From the NCBI GenBank assembly GCA_963576725.1, contig OY755252.1:27796722-27860721 (forward strand): a stretch of 64,000 nt of DNA, in the 5' to 3' direction. A program made the translations under genes and the position numbers. Origin of the DNA: Azorinus chamasolen. Its lineage: Eukaryota > Mollusca > Bivalvia > Cardiida > Solecurtidae. A model generated the notes under the pieces. The model worked only from the letters and a program-made list of their open reading frames with translations, searched no databases and was not told where the DNA came from. This document shows, one piece after another, positions 21,435-31,969 of this stretch. Every line of letters starts with the position of its first letter. The first letter of the stretch is position 1.

Positions 21435-21502
21435 GTCAAACAGCTTGGGTCCTGTTGTGACGCCGGCTACTCGGCGTCTTATCTGGATTCAAGCTGTTTG
21501 CA
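21435..21502. repeat. Family E-type hairpin fragment
   Basis: CAAACAGCTTGGGTCCTG, then CGCCGGCTACTCGGCGTC and ATTCAAGCTGTTTGC. Repeated in unit 2 at about 22767-22833. Confidence 0.6.
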
Positions 21503-21622
21503 GATACGGCTATGATCACGGTTGTCAGGAGAGTTATTCACACTTTGAATGCTGATATTTCCAAGCGGAATGCTGAACAGTTGTTTAATGATTAAGTTAA
21601 TTCACTATGAAAGGGATATAAA

Positions 21623-21625
<3 letters not shown>

Positions 21626-21672
<47 letters not shown>

Positions 21673-21784
21673 GTCTCTGTCTCTGTCTCTGTCTCTGTCT
21701 CTGTCTCTGTCTCTGTCTCTGTCTCTGTCTGTCTGTCTGTCTGTCTGTATGTCTGTCTCTATCTCTATCTCTCTCTCTCTCTCT
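21626..21784 (+). repeat. (CT)n / (CTGTCT)n microsatellite
   Basis: Starts as CT repeats, then a regular six-base CTGTCT array, then GTCT units, then CT again. The copy in unit 2 (22990-23061) lacks the hexamer stage, so the array changed after duplication. Ser/Leu- and Arg/Glu-type ORFs across it are not genes. Confidence 0.95.
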
Positions 21785-22396
21785 GTTTGAAAGCATACCT
21801 GCAAACCCTTTCTTAGGTTTCTACAATTACTCTGATTGCAGTTCAATTATTGAGTTCACTAGTGACAGGTGGATCCACTCGAGTTTGAAGCGGGAATACC
21901 CATGAGTCAGATCCTAATTGAATAATTAACCATTCGAGTTTAGACGACATATACTAGAGTTTTAAGTAGGGGACTGCGACGACGTCATGACCCAGGAACA
22001 ATAGGTTCTCGAGTTTAGACAATATGTATTCGAACTTGAAATAGAAACACCGATGACGTCATATTCTTAGATAATACTTGATTGCGTAATAGTTCCGCTG
22101 CTCCCCACTCCCCGCAATCTTTCCAATTTATGAGTCGGATCCTTATATATTGTAGGTATATTGACTTGAATAGCAAGCGAAGGGTTAATGCACATATTTT
22201 GGTGAGCTGTATCAATATGCAATCGGCACTTGGAAGGGGTTTATCAGTTCCCCTTATGTAAACGCATTTTGACGCATCTGCATAGTAGACCCATTAATGT
22301 GTAAAGTATTCTACTTTATTTTCTACCAGTATCAATACGTTTAGAAGGCTATCCATGGGATAAATTAAGGTGTTCTGATTTATTTATAACGACCCT

Positions 22397-22653
22397 TTAA
22401 CCCTTTCCTCCATAAATACGCCTTTCTACGCATCTGTAAAATTCTTTTTATGAAACTATTGTGATAAATAGAGCATTTGCTCCTATAGGAGCAAATGGTC
22501 TATTTTTCACATTGGTTTCAAACTACACAATTCTAAAAGAAATCCTTTTCTTTAGTTAATGCTCCTTTTCGGTAGAATTATTCAAAGTGGTTGTGTCTTA
22601 AAATAGCCTACGAGGTAATGGGTCTAAAAATAGCCTATGAGGTAATGGGTTAA
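22397..22653 (+). mobile_element. MITE family D, copy D2
   Basis: Counterpart of D1 in the second duplication unit, with TTAA at both ends and the same hairpin with one arm substitution (CTATTTTTCACATTGG). This copy arose by segmental duplication and not by transposition. Confidence 0.85.
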
Positions 22654-22989
22654 CGTGTATCATCTGTAAAAACGTGTCTGCTCAAATGCTTGCTCAAATT
22701 TGGATCTGATGAAATATTGACTACTTCCGATTCGTCAGGTTTTTGAAAAAAACTATTGACTGAGTGTCAAACAGCTTGGGTCCTGTTGTGACGCCGTGCT
22801 ACTCGGTGTCTTATCTGGAGTCAAACTGTTTGCTGATACGTCTAAGATCACGGCTGTCAGGAAGATTATTCACACTTTGAATGCTGACATTTCCAAACGG
22901 AATGCTGAACGGTAGTTTAATGGTTAATTCCATTCAATTTAAAAGGGATATAATTTGTAAGAGGTTATTAAACGATAAATAGTGCTGAG

Positions 22990-23003
22990 ACTCTCTCTCC
23001 CCC

Positions 23004-23061
<58 letters not shown>
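22990..23061 (+). repeat. (CT)n microsatellite
   Basis: Almost pure CT with a short C run. Counterpart of 21626-21784. Confidence 0.9.
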
Positions 23062-23063
<2 letters not shown>

Positions 23064-23639
23064 GAAAGCATACCTTTCTGACGTTTCTACAGTTACTCTG
23101 ATTGCAGCTCAAATATTGAGTTCACTAGCTACAGGTGGATCCACTCGAGTTTGAAGCGGGCATCCTCACGTGTCAGATCCTAAATGAATAAGGAACCACT
23201 CGAGTTTAGACGACATATACTAGAGTTTTAAGTAGGGGACGCCGATGACGTCATGTCCCAGGAAAAATAGGTACTCGAGTTTAGACACTATGTATTCGAA
23301 CTTGAAGTAGAAACGCCGAATACGTCATGTTCTTAGATAATACTTTATTGCGTAATAGTTCCGCTGCTCCCCACTCCCCGCACTCTTTCCAAACTTTAAC
23401 ACGGATCCTTGGAGATACATGTAAGACCATAGGTACTCGAGATTGAAGTAGGGGACGCAGTTGACGTCAGATACATAAACAATATGTCATACGGTGGAAA
23501 CTACAGACTTATCGAAATAAATAAATTTACCAGCAGTATTGTGTTAATTTTCTTTTGATTACCCATTTCTAGATCCATTTATCCGCATCGTTAATACTGT
23601 TGAAGGGACATAAGTCAAACTAACATTTTATACTAACCG

Positions 23640-23755
23640 GACATCACGTGATTGGCAGCGGAACTTTTGAAAAATACAAACAGTCGCCATATTTAGTTTG
23701 CTTATTTTGATAAACTCTGGATAAATTTAATATTTATACAGGTAACTATATTCTC
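23640..23755 (+). promoter_or_regulatory. Possible promoter and first-exon donor (weak)
   Basis: In repeat-poor DNA, ACATCACGTGATTGGCAG combines a CACGTG E-box with an inverted CCAAT box. GTCGCCATATTTAG, about 40 bp on, resembles a YY1-type site. A donor-like ATACAGGTAACT follows at about 23739-23750, and an acceptor-like TTGTTATTTCAG is at about 23971-23982. No coding exon could be confirmed after it, so this is a suggestion only. Confidence 0.2.
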
Positions 23756-24892
23756 GATTGATATATTCTAACATTTTATAGATAATAACACTTTTGCGGT
23801 TTCATACATTCTAGTAAATGTACCTTTTCGTTATTTACATATATTCTTGTAATTTGTACTAAGTCGAGTGTTTATCGCTATGCGAAACCCGTACTTTAAA
23901 CATTATTGTACAATGTGTATGTTTATCATTGTATTTATGTATTAATGTGTGTGTATCCTTATTATTGTTATTTGTTATTTCAGATGATCATATGATTATT
24001 ATGATTACCATGGAATAGTCGAGGAATTAAATCAGATATATGATATAGACATTGGTGTAGCTCCTCAATACTTTCCGAACCCTACACATAATTATACAGT
24101 AAAACCCCGACAAATAGGTACTCAAGTTTAGACAATAGGTACACACATATAAAACATGCGAATTGTGCAGCTTATACTACTGTGGTAGTTTAATATAGAT
24201 CGAATGTAAATCAAAACGCTCATATAGAGTTTTTCTGTGTTTTGCCATTGATAAAAAGGCATATGTTCAGTAAGTAAATTGTCATTTCAGACAGGTTCTA
24301 TTGCATAAGTAAATAAAGGGAGTCACAGGGATACTAGCACGAGCGACTACAGTCGGTTCACTTCTGAGTCAATAGAGGAAGTGACGTCTTTAATACATAG
24401 GGAAAGTGTCGATGAATTACTAATTTAATACATGTATATACCAGGTTTAAATGACCGTAGCATTAACTATTCCATGACTGTGGTAAATATATATATATGT
24501 GTGTGTGACATGCTGTCTTTCAATGTTTGGTGGTTGTTGCGTCATGTATGTGGCTTTGCCTGCTTGACTATACTACTTTTTCATAGATCAAGAAGCAGAT
24601 GACAATAAATGCTGGATAGAGCATAAATTAAGCAGTTATGACACATTTACGGTTGAATGCATTTCTCCGCAATTCAATCGACGGTGAAAGTTACTCAACT
24701 AGCCATTAAGTCACTCTTGAAGTCACTATTAGCCTGTTGAGGAAGAATCCGCAACTACCTTTGCAACCAGCCTGGATCCGAATGAGACGTCGATTCGAAC
24801 TATAACTAGTTGGGTGGTTATAATATTACTTTATAGACAAAAGTTAATCAATGAAAATATACGTTCCTATGCCGACGTGGTTACCTAAGTAA
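23756..24892. other. Mostly unique DNA; short TA/TG repeat
   Basis: TATATATATGTGTGTGTG lies at about 24487-24507. An F-like terminus (TATACAGTAAAACCCCGAC) is at about 24096, and an E-type shoulder (CCTGGATCCGAATGAGACG) is at about 24770. The frame at about 24009-24128 gives a short protein-like peptide that ends in repeat DNA; it is not called. Confidence 0.4.
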
Positions 24893-25139
24893 ACTCTTCG
24901 CTTGCTATTCACGTCAATATACCTATCTGTAAATAGTGAAGACCTAGATGAGACAGCTCCTGCAGGAGCTGTTTCATCAGGGTCAACCCTATTTCAAAGT
25001 TGATTGTGAAACCAGTGCACTCCACATCAGTGATTGCACAGCGAAATACTTGTACATAGTGAAGATATATGTAATTATACAACAGGGCATGGGTAAAGAA
25101 GGAGACATGTATTTTAAATTTCAGCAAGAGAAGGGTTAA
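24893..25139 (+). mobile_element. MITE family A, copy A7
   Basis: Left AGTAAACTCTTCGCTTGC (mutated terminus), right AAGAGAAGGGTTAA. The hairpin is more diverged than in other copies (GTTTCATCAGGGTCAACCC). Confidence 0.8.
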
Positions 25140-25339
25140 ACTGTTAAGCTTTGCTATGTTCTGACTATTTCTCTTGGAAAATACACTATTGAAAAGACTA
25201 ACCCTTATGCTGCTAATGATGGTCAGGCTGGCATTTGTAAATGGTATTGATCCAGACTAGACGATGAATAAATACTTGTGCAATAAGTGCCACGTCTGTT
25301 ACTCCGTTGGTTTAGAAGTGTCAGTTGAATAGAATAGTA

Positions 25340-25536
25340 TTAACCCTTACGCTGCCAAACTCTGTCGTCTGCTAACTTTATCGTCTGCTACAAATTTTTA
25401 TTTTTTTATTTTCTACATTTTCATTTCAAAAATATAGTAGCAGTAACAAACAGTTTGGATCCTGATGAGACGCCGAGTTGGATCCAAACTGTTTGCATAG
25501 ATAATCACTAATCCGGCATTAGCAGCGAAAGAGTTA
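25340..25536 (-). mobile_element. MITE family E, copy E3, hairpin deleted
   Basis: TTAACCCTTACGCTGCC left and AGCAGCGAAAGAGTTAA right. The hairpin lacks its second inner arm: GATGAGACGCCGAGT passes straight to TGGATCCAAACTG. A deletion inside the stem is the simplest reading. Confidence 0.8.
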
Positions 25537-25674
25537 AGGCATGCACCAGAGCTAACAACTATTCACTTTAGGATGGTCAGCGGTATATATACAGTAAAAC
25601 CTTTATGCACTGGGAGTTTTGAAGGATATTGCAGTTCACCAAGTAATAACTTATATAATGAATTGCGTTAATAC

Positions 25675-25821
25675 ATTCTTCTCATTTCCCTACCTTAAAC
25701 ATCGTAGGGAACTATTGTTTTGCACTCTTTCCGTCCGTCAGTCATTCGGAGTTTTGGATTGTCTTCCAAGGAAGTCCAACAACAACAACAGCAGCAGCAA
25801 GAGCAACAGCAACAACAGTTA
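25675..25821 (+). repeat. Dispersed repeat related to 10110-10240, with CAACAG run
   Basis: GTAGGGAACTATTGTTTTGC and CCGTCCGTCA match the 10.1-kb copy, followed by an AACAACAGCAGCAG simple repeat. The small ORF 25619-25822 ends in Asn/Ser repeats coded by it. Confidence 0.6.
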
Positions 25822-25980
25822 AGGGAGCTTATTTGGGAGCTCTGAGAGTTCATTTTGGGAGCTCCGGGAGGCTAATTGTCAGCTCCGAAAGCTCATTTGG
25901 CAGATCCGGAAGCTCTTTTCAGAGCTCTCATATCGCATTCGGGAGCTCAAGAAACGCATTTGGGAGCCCCTTGAGCGCAT
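25822..25980 (+). repeat. GGGAGCTC minisatellite
   Basis: About seven degenerate units of roughly 22-25 bp with core GGGAGCTC..AAAGCTCATTT, rich in GAGCTC. Non-coding. Confidence 0.7.
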
Positions 25981-25981
25981 A

Positions 25982-26445
25982 TTTAAAGGGGGAGTCCCTA
26001 CATAAATTTTGACGCGTTTCAAAAACACATAAGATAATTATACAAACTCATTTGTTTATATGCTGAAAAGCAGAATATTGCAAGTAAACCAATCCAATTA
26101 CCGTTTATAACGACAAACATCCACGTGTTTGATATCACCGAAACCGATTTAAATCTCCGATGTTTCATTTTTATTCGGGTTGGGTTTTAGTTTCGTAACT
26201 GTTTGCGGTTCGCCGATTACTTCCGAGAAAAGCTATTAAATAAACAATGGAGGGGTCTGGTGATCATCGACAAACAGCGGGAAATTATAACGGAAAAGGC
26301 CGATAATATTGTGTTGTAGAACAAAAATTATAAGTAATGATGAAATCGGTTTATTTGTATCACATGGTCATTTTTCGATATAAGTTCAAATTGGCAACCT
26401 TCATAATAATGATTGAGCATAACAAATACCAAGCTGTATGATATT
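25982..26445 (+). mobile_element. TIR element J, copy J2, right end lost
   Basis: Left TTTAAAGGGGGAGTCCCTAC matches J1 and internal sequence is shared to about 26440. The right terminal repeat is absent and replaced by a CAACAACAGCAATGG-type stretch. Confidence 0.75.
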
Positions 26446-26702
26446 ATAGCCGACATCAACAACAGCAATGGAGCTACAATCACCAACAACATCATCGTTT
26501 GAATGCTCCAACAGGAGCATGTCGTATGCCTTTACACTTATGTGCAGTGGTGAATTTTAGAGCAATGTTCTATAATTTTAGTTCGAATTTGATCCGTGAG
26601 CTGTGACCTTTAGGACCAGTCCACCCGTAGAGGTAAAACGCGCCACAAATCATGCATTTGTCCCGGAGTTACCTGTGGTAATATAGACAAGTAATAAGCA
26701 TA
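26446..26702. other. No recognised feature
   Basis: Includes a short CAACAA-rich run and a small palindrome near GCTCCAACAGGAGC (26506-26519). No gene. Confidence 0.4.
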
Positions 26703-26906
26703 TACAGTAAAACCTCTCTATAACGGCCATTAAATTATGTTAATTAATTGGTATTTAGGACAGGTGGCTGCTTAAAGCAAGATGAACGTAAAACAGAACG
26801 CTCCTATAGGAGCGTTCTGTTTTACTGTCACCTTGCTTTAAGCAGCCACCTGCCTTTAACACAAACTACTTGATGTATGGTGGTCGTTATAGAGATGTTT
26901 TACTAT
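26703..26906. mobile_element. Foldback family F, copy F1
   Basis: TA-flanked, starts CAGTAAAACCTCTCTATAAC and ends with the complement (GTTATAGAGATGTTTTACTA). The long inner arms CAGGTGGCTGCTTAAAGCA / GCTTTAAGCAGCCACCTG and GTAAAACAGAACGCTCC / GGAGCGTTCTGTTTTAC meet at CTCCTATAGGAG. CAGT ends with TA target sites are typical of Tc1/mariner/pogo elements, and I favour pogo/Tigger type. No coding capacity. Confidence 0.85.
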
Positions 26907-26999
26907 ATATAATACTAATACTGCACGATTACTACGAGCTTCTTGTGACAACCATTGTCGACTTACCCATCAATTGGAATGGTTGCAACTTCTATAAAT

Positions 27000-27480
27000 A
27001 GAAAAGTGCAGTCACGGCTCAGCACTCGAAATCGAACTATACAAATGGGTTGACTGTTTATATCGGCGTTCGAGTCGAGTACTCGTGTTTGATGTAGCGA
27101 GGTTCAACTCTTTGTTGAGACTCGTCAATTTCAAAGCTTTAATGTTACTACCGGAACTTACAAATAACAGCCAGAAATCATAATCACATTAGAAACACAG
27201 AGAAAGATGATGATTAATTCCTGTATTCCAACGTATTTATCAATATTAATAAGTACGTGGAATTTTGAAATTCTACACGCATATTATTATCGTGGAACTA
27301 TTGACAAGCTATTCTAGTGTCAACGTTGATTCATTAATATGTGTCGTTCTGAGTGGGTTCTCAGTTTAATCCGTTGAAATCATGTAAAATGCATGTTTTC
27401 CGCGAATGGATACTGCTTTCCAAGAAAACCATAATAGTGCATGCTATTGATTAAAAGAACAGAACATGTAATTAATTCAA
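27000..27480. repeat. Downstream blocks of the 10.1-kb dispersed repeat
   Basis: The segment 27195-27315 (ACACAGAGAAAGATGATGAT through CGTGGAACTATTGACAAGC) matches 10262-10370. Sequence on either side is unassigned. Confidence 0.55.
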
Positions 27481-27790
27481 GTCATCTTTTATGTTATGTT
27501 CTGTTGTATAGGATTTTCTGCATTACCTTTGTCCTGCGTTAAGGCACCACATGCTTTTGAAGACACCTGTGTTAAAGAAATATTATATGGCCACATAGAT
27601 ATTGTAGAAAAATAATATACCACAACTGACAGTATCGAATAGTGACTGTGATGTGATGTTTAATCCATAAACATTTCAGCTACAGCAGAACTGGTCCTAC
27701 GAGGCGATTCATTTATTGTGTATAGGAGTCTTAAAAGCATGTGGTAGCTGAATGCAGGCCAAACGTAATACAGAATGGTCCTATATGTAT
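27481..27790. repeat. Split F-like arms
   Basis: CTGCATTACCTTTGTCCTGC at about 27518 and AGCATGTGGTAGCTGAATGC at about 27736 are opposite F-type arms in swapped order. Probably remnants of two foldbacks or a rearranged one. Confidence 0.35.
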
Positions 27791-27835
27791 CTCTACACTC
27801 ATATGTGTACCTGTATAGTTACATAGTTTTAGAAA

Positions 27836-28225
27836 CCGATTACAGAGCTCTGCGCTTGTGTTTGACTTTGTTTACAGAGCTAACCGTAGAATGCATAGCT
27901 CTACGCAAGTCCCTTTACTTTTATTACGCAAAAATACAGAACCGAATAACGATTACAACGCTCTGCATACGCATGTAAACCCGTTACAAAGGCGTATAAA
28001 GACGTATTTATGGAATGATGATCTCATAGCTCTACAATTATCTGCTTATTTGTATAGTTCACTACAGCGTTGAATATCAGATGTAGGTTAAAGACACTCA
28101 AGGATGTATGTCTCAAATGAAAGCATGTACAGAACAACCTCTTGTTTGGAATTTTGATACAAATAATATATATGTAGGAGCTGCTCAATGCACCGTGAAA
28201 GGCATGAAGAAAGTCCTGTATGTCT
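27836..28225. repeat. Degenerate tandem motif plus 10.4-kb repeat block
   Basis: CGATTACAGAGCTCTGCGC and AACGATTACAACGCTCTGC echo the motif of 16320-17290. From 28015, GATGATCTCATAGCTCTAC through AGACACTCAAGGATGTATG matches 10390-10510. Confidence 0.5.
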
Positions 28226-28564
28226 TTCATCCAATATTAAAGCTCTCCCATGTCATAGTCCTTTACTTTATAAACACGCATTTTTCCACGTGAACACGCG
28301 ACAAATGTCTGTTTTTATATTGCCCCATCAGAATTCAACTCGCTAATTATCATGATATATATTTTTTTCTTACATAAATATTCATGGAGTAAAGAATCAA
28401 AGATCCTATTAAACTGCCATCTGTCAGAAAGATCAACATTAGTACTACTTTCGGTTTAGAGATATTCTACCGTACATTATTCTCATAATAAGAGAACTGA
28501 AATATGTTGTCTGCAGCAATTGTTATTATCCAAATATTTTAGAAAACAAAACAATTACAAAAAA

Positions 28565-28635
28565 ACAAACAGTTTGGGTACTGATCAGACGTCGGATTAC
28601 CTAGTGTCTGAACAGGATCCCAAGTCGTTAAACAC
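28565..28635. repeat. Family E-type hairpin fragment
   Basis: AAACAGTTTGGGTACTGATC, then GACGTCGGATTACCTAGTGTC and GGATCCCAAGTCGTT. Decayed. Confidence 0.5.
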
Positions 28636-28644
28636 GCAATTGTA

Positions 28645-28840
28645 TACAGTAGAACCTCTCTATAACGGCCACTAAATTGGGTTAATTAGTTGGGTTGTAG
28701 GACAGGTGGCTCCTTAAAGTAATGTGAAAGTAAAACAGAACGCTCCTATAGGAGCGTTCTGTTTTACGTTCATCTTGCTTTAAGCAGTCGCCTGCCTTTA
28801 ATACAAAATACTTGGCCGTTATAGAGAGATGTTACAGTAT
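28645..28840. mobile_element. Foldback family F, copy F2
   Basis: TA then CAGTAGAACCTCTCTATAAC. The same arms as F1 meet at CTCCTATAGGAG with GTAAAACAGAACG shoulders. Very similar to F1 2 kb away. The right terminus is slightly altered (GAGATGTTACAGTA). Confidence 0.85.
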
Positions 28841-28984
28841 TCAGCATCTATATTTTGTAACTATTCACCTCATTCATATCCATGTAGGATATAATGACAT
28901 CAACACTGTTTATTAGCTGATTTTTTATGATGTCATACATGTCAGCAGTGATTGCTATTATTAGAAACTGTAGTGAGATCGAGG

Positions 28985-29110
28985 GCCCGATATTGTAAAA
29001 CCCGATATTGTAAAATCATTATCGATTATCTTATTGGTCAGATTATGAGCAAGCTTAGGTTTTGACCAATCAGATGTTTGAGACTGATCCCAGACTCAAG
29101 AAAACTGTTT
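28985..29110. repeat. Family G-like partial foldback
   Basis: TTATTGGTCAGATTATGAGC and TTTTGACCAATCAGATG, then CTTGAGACT-like endings. Less palindromic than the complete G copies. Confidence 0.45.
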
Positions 29111-29227
29111 TATAACATCGATACCAGACTTGTAGTTTTGATAACAGAAACATCCCTGCTTTGATTTTGACAGCTCATTAGCAATCATAGCTCTCGGCCT
29201 TAGCAAAATGTAAACACAGCAGTTAAT

Positions 29228-29480
29228 TTAACCCTTCGCTTGCTATTCACGTCAATATACAGTACAAGCCTCGCGGATTTTTTGTTTTCCGTTTTACCAG
29301 CGCGGACAAAATTATTTGAGAGCGGGTTTCCAGCACGGACAATTTTTATGGATCACCGCGGACAAATTCTGTGTCCACCGCGGACCGAAATTTACCCTAC
29401 GGGATATTACCGCCGCCGAGCCATCGCTGTCCGTGCTGATATCAGCGTGAATTGCGGGGCATCACCGCGGACACTACCTT
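29228..29480 (+). mobile_element. Family A stub (A8) followed by a GC-rich CAGT-end element
   Basis: 29228-29259 is the first 32 bp of family A (TTAACCCTTCGCTTGC .. GTCAATATA). At the TA of 29258-29259 it passes into CAGTACAAGCCTCGCGGA, a terminus that recurs inverted at 39038 in another A copy. The GC-rich body has repeated CCGCGGACAAATT-like motifs. The other end was not found. CAGT after TA suggests a Tc1/mariner/pogo-type end (inference). Confidence 0.6.
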
Positions 29481-29882
29481 TATGACTGGCAGTCGTTTAA
29501 TCGATTTAGGTATAAATTATTTAGATAAGAATATTTACAAAAGCTTACATGTATATATAAATACACATGTGCATTTTTTTTCAACTGAAGAAACGCATAT
29601 TGAATATACTGTCAGATCTAGAATTCAAAATGAAATTAGATAGCATGCGTATATAGATAGCCTTCACCCAAAACCCGAGACGGAAACGGTTTCTTTCTGC
29701 TAAAACTACAATTTATAGTCAGATTTTAACGATTACCAGACTGTAAATGCTCGAGAAAAAAGAAATAGATACAAAATATCAGCAGCAATTGTTTTCACAA
29801 TCTGATTTTCAGAAAATGCGTAGCGCAGAGATTATAGATATCAGGAGCACTCGGTCATATTTGTTTCGACCCCACGCGCGTA

Positions 29883-30146
29883 TTAACCCTTTCCCTGTTC
29901 TATATGTGTTCCAAATTTAAATACAAATGTACATGTACCTACTGAATATTCATGGACAAAATAGTTATAATGAATGATGGAAGGTGGAGCATTGTAGACA
30001 TTTTAGGAAAGCAAATAAACAGATCTATAAAATTCTATTAGCAAAGTGAGTAGACCCTGATCAGACGGTTCCTCTAGGAGCGGTCTGATCTAGGTCTATT
30101 CTCTTGACAAATTCGTGAAAACAGGTTTATATGAGGGAAAGGGTAA
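29883..30146 (+). mobile_element. MITE family B, copy B5
   Basis: TTAACCCTTTCCCTGTTC left, AGGGAAAGGGTAAA right, marker TGAATATTCATGGACAAA, and hairpin GAGTAGACCCTGATCAGACG .. CGGTCTGATCTAGGTC. Confidence 0.8.
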
Positions 30147-30202
30147 AGGGGTGGAGAGTTGTATCCAACCATTATTTGTTGAAATACCTTTTTTTTGAAA
30201 CC

Positions 30203-30434
30203 TTAACACTTTACTCCATAGTTTGTGTTCAGTATTGAAGACAGATGTTTGATTAAAACAGGCTGAATGGGACCATTTTGCGTTTTTCTCAGCCTGCTTT
30301 AAGCTACCGTCTACTGTGATATAAAAATATTTCTTATGGCGCATATTCATGAATGTATCAAGTGGAACTATTTTTGAGTGGAGGAATGGATTAACGCACT
30401 ATAATGAGTACCTATGGAGTAAAGGGTTGAACTG
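30203..30434. mobile_element. TTAA MITE with TTTACTCCATA ends
   Basis: Left TTAACACTTTACTCCATAG, right CTATGGAGTAAAGGGTTGA. The interior has an F-like arm (CTGCTTTAAGCTACCGTC). The hairpin is not the standard type. Confidence 0.5.
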
Positions 30435-30794
30435 GGTATCATTCGACGAAGAGATGCAAACAGTTGATTAAATAATTATAAAGTTCGAAACGCATCTACA
30501 CTAATACACTAATACACCGCATCTACACTAATAATCTATACTGTTACAGCTATTCTTGTTTGACCGACCATGTAGTGCAGCTACAAGATTTAAGTTGATA
30601 TCAGAATTAAGATGAAAACTATTGTAGCTTATTGTATTATAATTTATTTTGAAACGGCGCAAAGCAGTCGCCTGCATAAATCATTACTCTGTATAAAAGA
30701 GCCACCTGAAATAACAGATAGCCAAATATTGTTATGTAGTTGTCTTTCAGATGAGTTCAAAGCTGCGATCGTAATGTTATTCATTTAAGTCATA

Positions 30795-30910
30795 TTAACC
30801 CTTTTCATGCTAGTAGCATATATTGACGCAATTTAAAAACAGTGCAGGCCCAGATCAGACAGCTCTTAGAAGCTGTATGATCAGGGTGTGTATTGGTTTC
30901 TTATAGGATC
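30795..30910 (+). repeat. Left half of a TTAA MITE
   Basis: TTAACCCTTTTCATGCTAG, a GACGCAATTT stretch, and hairpin AACAGTGCAGGCCCAGATC .. GTATGATCAGGGTGTG. The right end is not found. Confidence 0.5.
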
Positions 30911-31012
30911 TGTCAAGCATAAATTGCCATTCGTCCTGGGGAAATTATTACTCCATTACCAATATAAAAGTTGAAATGATAGATAGTCATACGTAATCCA
31001 TTCATATCTGCG

Positions 31013-31085
<73 letters not shown>

Positions 31086-31220
31086 GGGGGTGGGGGAGAG
31101 AGAGACACACAAACAGAGGCAGAGACAGAAAGAGAGACACACAGAGAGACAGATAGATAGGGACAGCCACAGATAGACAGACAGACAGACAGAGAGGGAG
31201 AGTAAGAGGTGGAAGAGACG

Positions 31221-31276
<56 letters not shown>

Positions 31277-31290
31277 CGGAGAGAGAGATT
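31013..31290. repeat. (GA)n microsatellite, compound
   Basis: Long GA arrays separated by CAGA/GATA/ACAG variants. ORFs of Ser/Leu (-) or Arg/Glu (+) through it are repeat products. Confidence 0.95.
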
Positions 31291-31717
31291 TTGACGTCCC
31301 TTCTGGCCTTGTGATTGCGTATCATTGTAAATGTTTATTTGGGGGAGAGGACTTCTTAGAAACAACAACAATTGTACACAGAGAGAGAGGGACAGGGACG
31401 ATGAGGAAATATACTATGGGCTTATTAATTATGCATCAGACAATAACAAAGTCTAAAACATGATTAATATTTCATTTTAATACAGTGCCCCTGTATTGAT
31501 TCACAGGTGCTCGTAGCATGCTATGTCTCCACGACAACAACAGACAAATTCAATATAACTGGTCTATAAGGCCTTGTCCGATCTGATAGCATGGATGGAT
31601 ATCTTGTATTAACAATTTCTTAAAATAATACTTACATGTAAAATAACATTGACTGGTTTTAAACCTAACGTCAAACCCTCACCGACATCAATTTCAAGCT
31701 TATAGAGATTGTTTTAT
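31291..31717. other. No recognised feature
   Basis: A small GAGAGAGAGGGACAGGG satellite at about 31379; otherwise nothing assignable. Confidence 0.45.
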
Positions 31718-31969
31718 TTAACATTTCCCTGTTCTATGTTTATTCAAAATTTCAATACTTACTGAATATTCATGGACAAAAATAGTTATAAATGAAATAT
31801 GGAAGGGGGGGGGGCATTGCAGCTATTTAACAAAGCAAAGAAATATATCTATCAAATTCTATTAGCAAACAGAGTAGACCCTGATCAGACGGCTCCTCTA
31901 AGAGGTCAGAGAAGACCCTTCTCTGTTTGCAATTGCGTGAAAACACGTTCATATGAGGGAAAGGGTTAA
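31718..31969 (+). mobile_element. MITE family B, copy B6
   Basis: TTAACATTTCCCTGTTC left, GAGGGAAAGGGTTAA right, TTAA at both ends. The hairpin's second arm is partly deleted (TCCTCTAAGAGGTCAGAGAAG). Confidence 0.8.

Larger units (their letters stand above)
20821..22151. repeat. Tandem duplication, unit 1 (1331 bp)
   Basis: Unit 1 and unit 2 align throughout, for example TGCACATATTTTGGTGAGC at 20858 and 22189, giving a period of 1331 bp. The unit holds the end of a family A MITE, a family D MITE, an E-type hairpin, a pyrimidine microsatellite and CTCGAGTTTAGAC repeats. Divergence is a few percent outside the microsatellite. Confidence 0.85.
22152..23412. repeat. Tandem duplication, unit 2
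   Basis: Begins 1-2 bp outside the hairpin base of a family A element (GTAGGTATATTGACTTG). It reproduces unit 1 through CTGCTCCCCACTCCCCGCA and loses similarity after about 23400. Contains D2 and a simpler CT array. Confidence 0.8.

Noticed and set aside
21549..21905. Ser/Leu-rich and Arg/Glu-rich ORFs (also at 1378-1773 and 30913-31371)
   Set aside because: Translations of CT/GA microsatellites in different frames.
24009..24128. Protein-like peptide (..EELNQIYDIDIGVAPQYF..) after an acceptor-like site
   Set aside because: The frame has a stop immediately after the acceptor and the end lies in repeat DNA.
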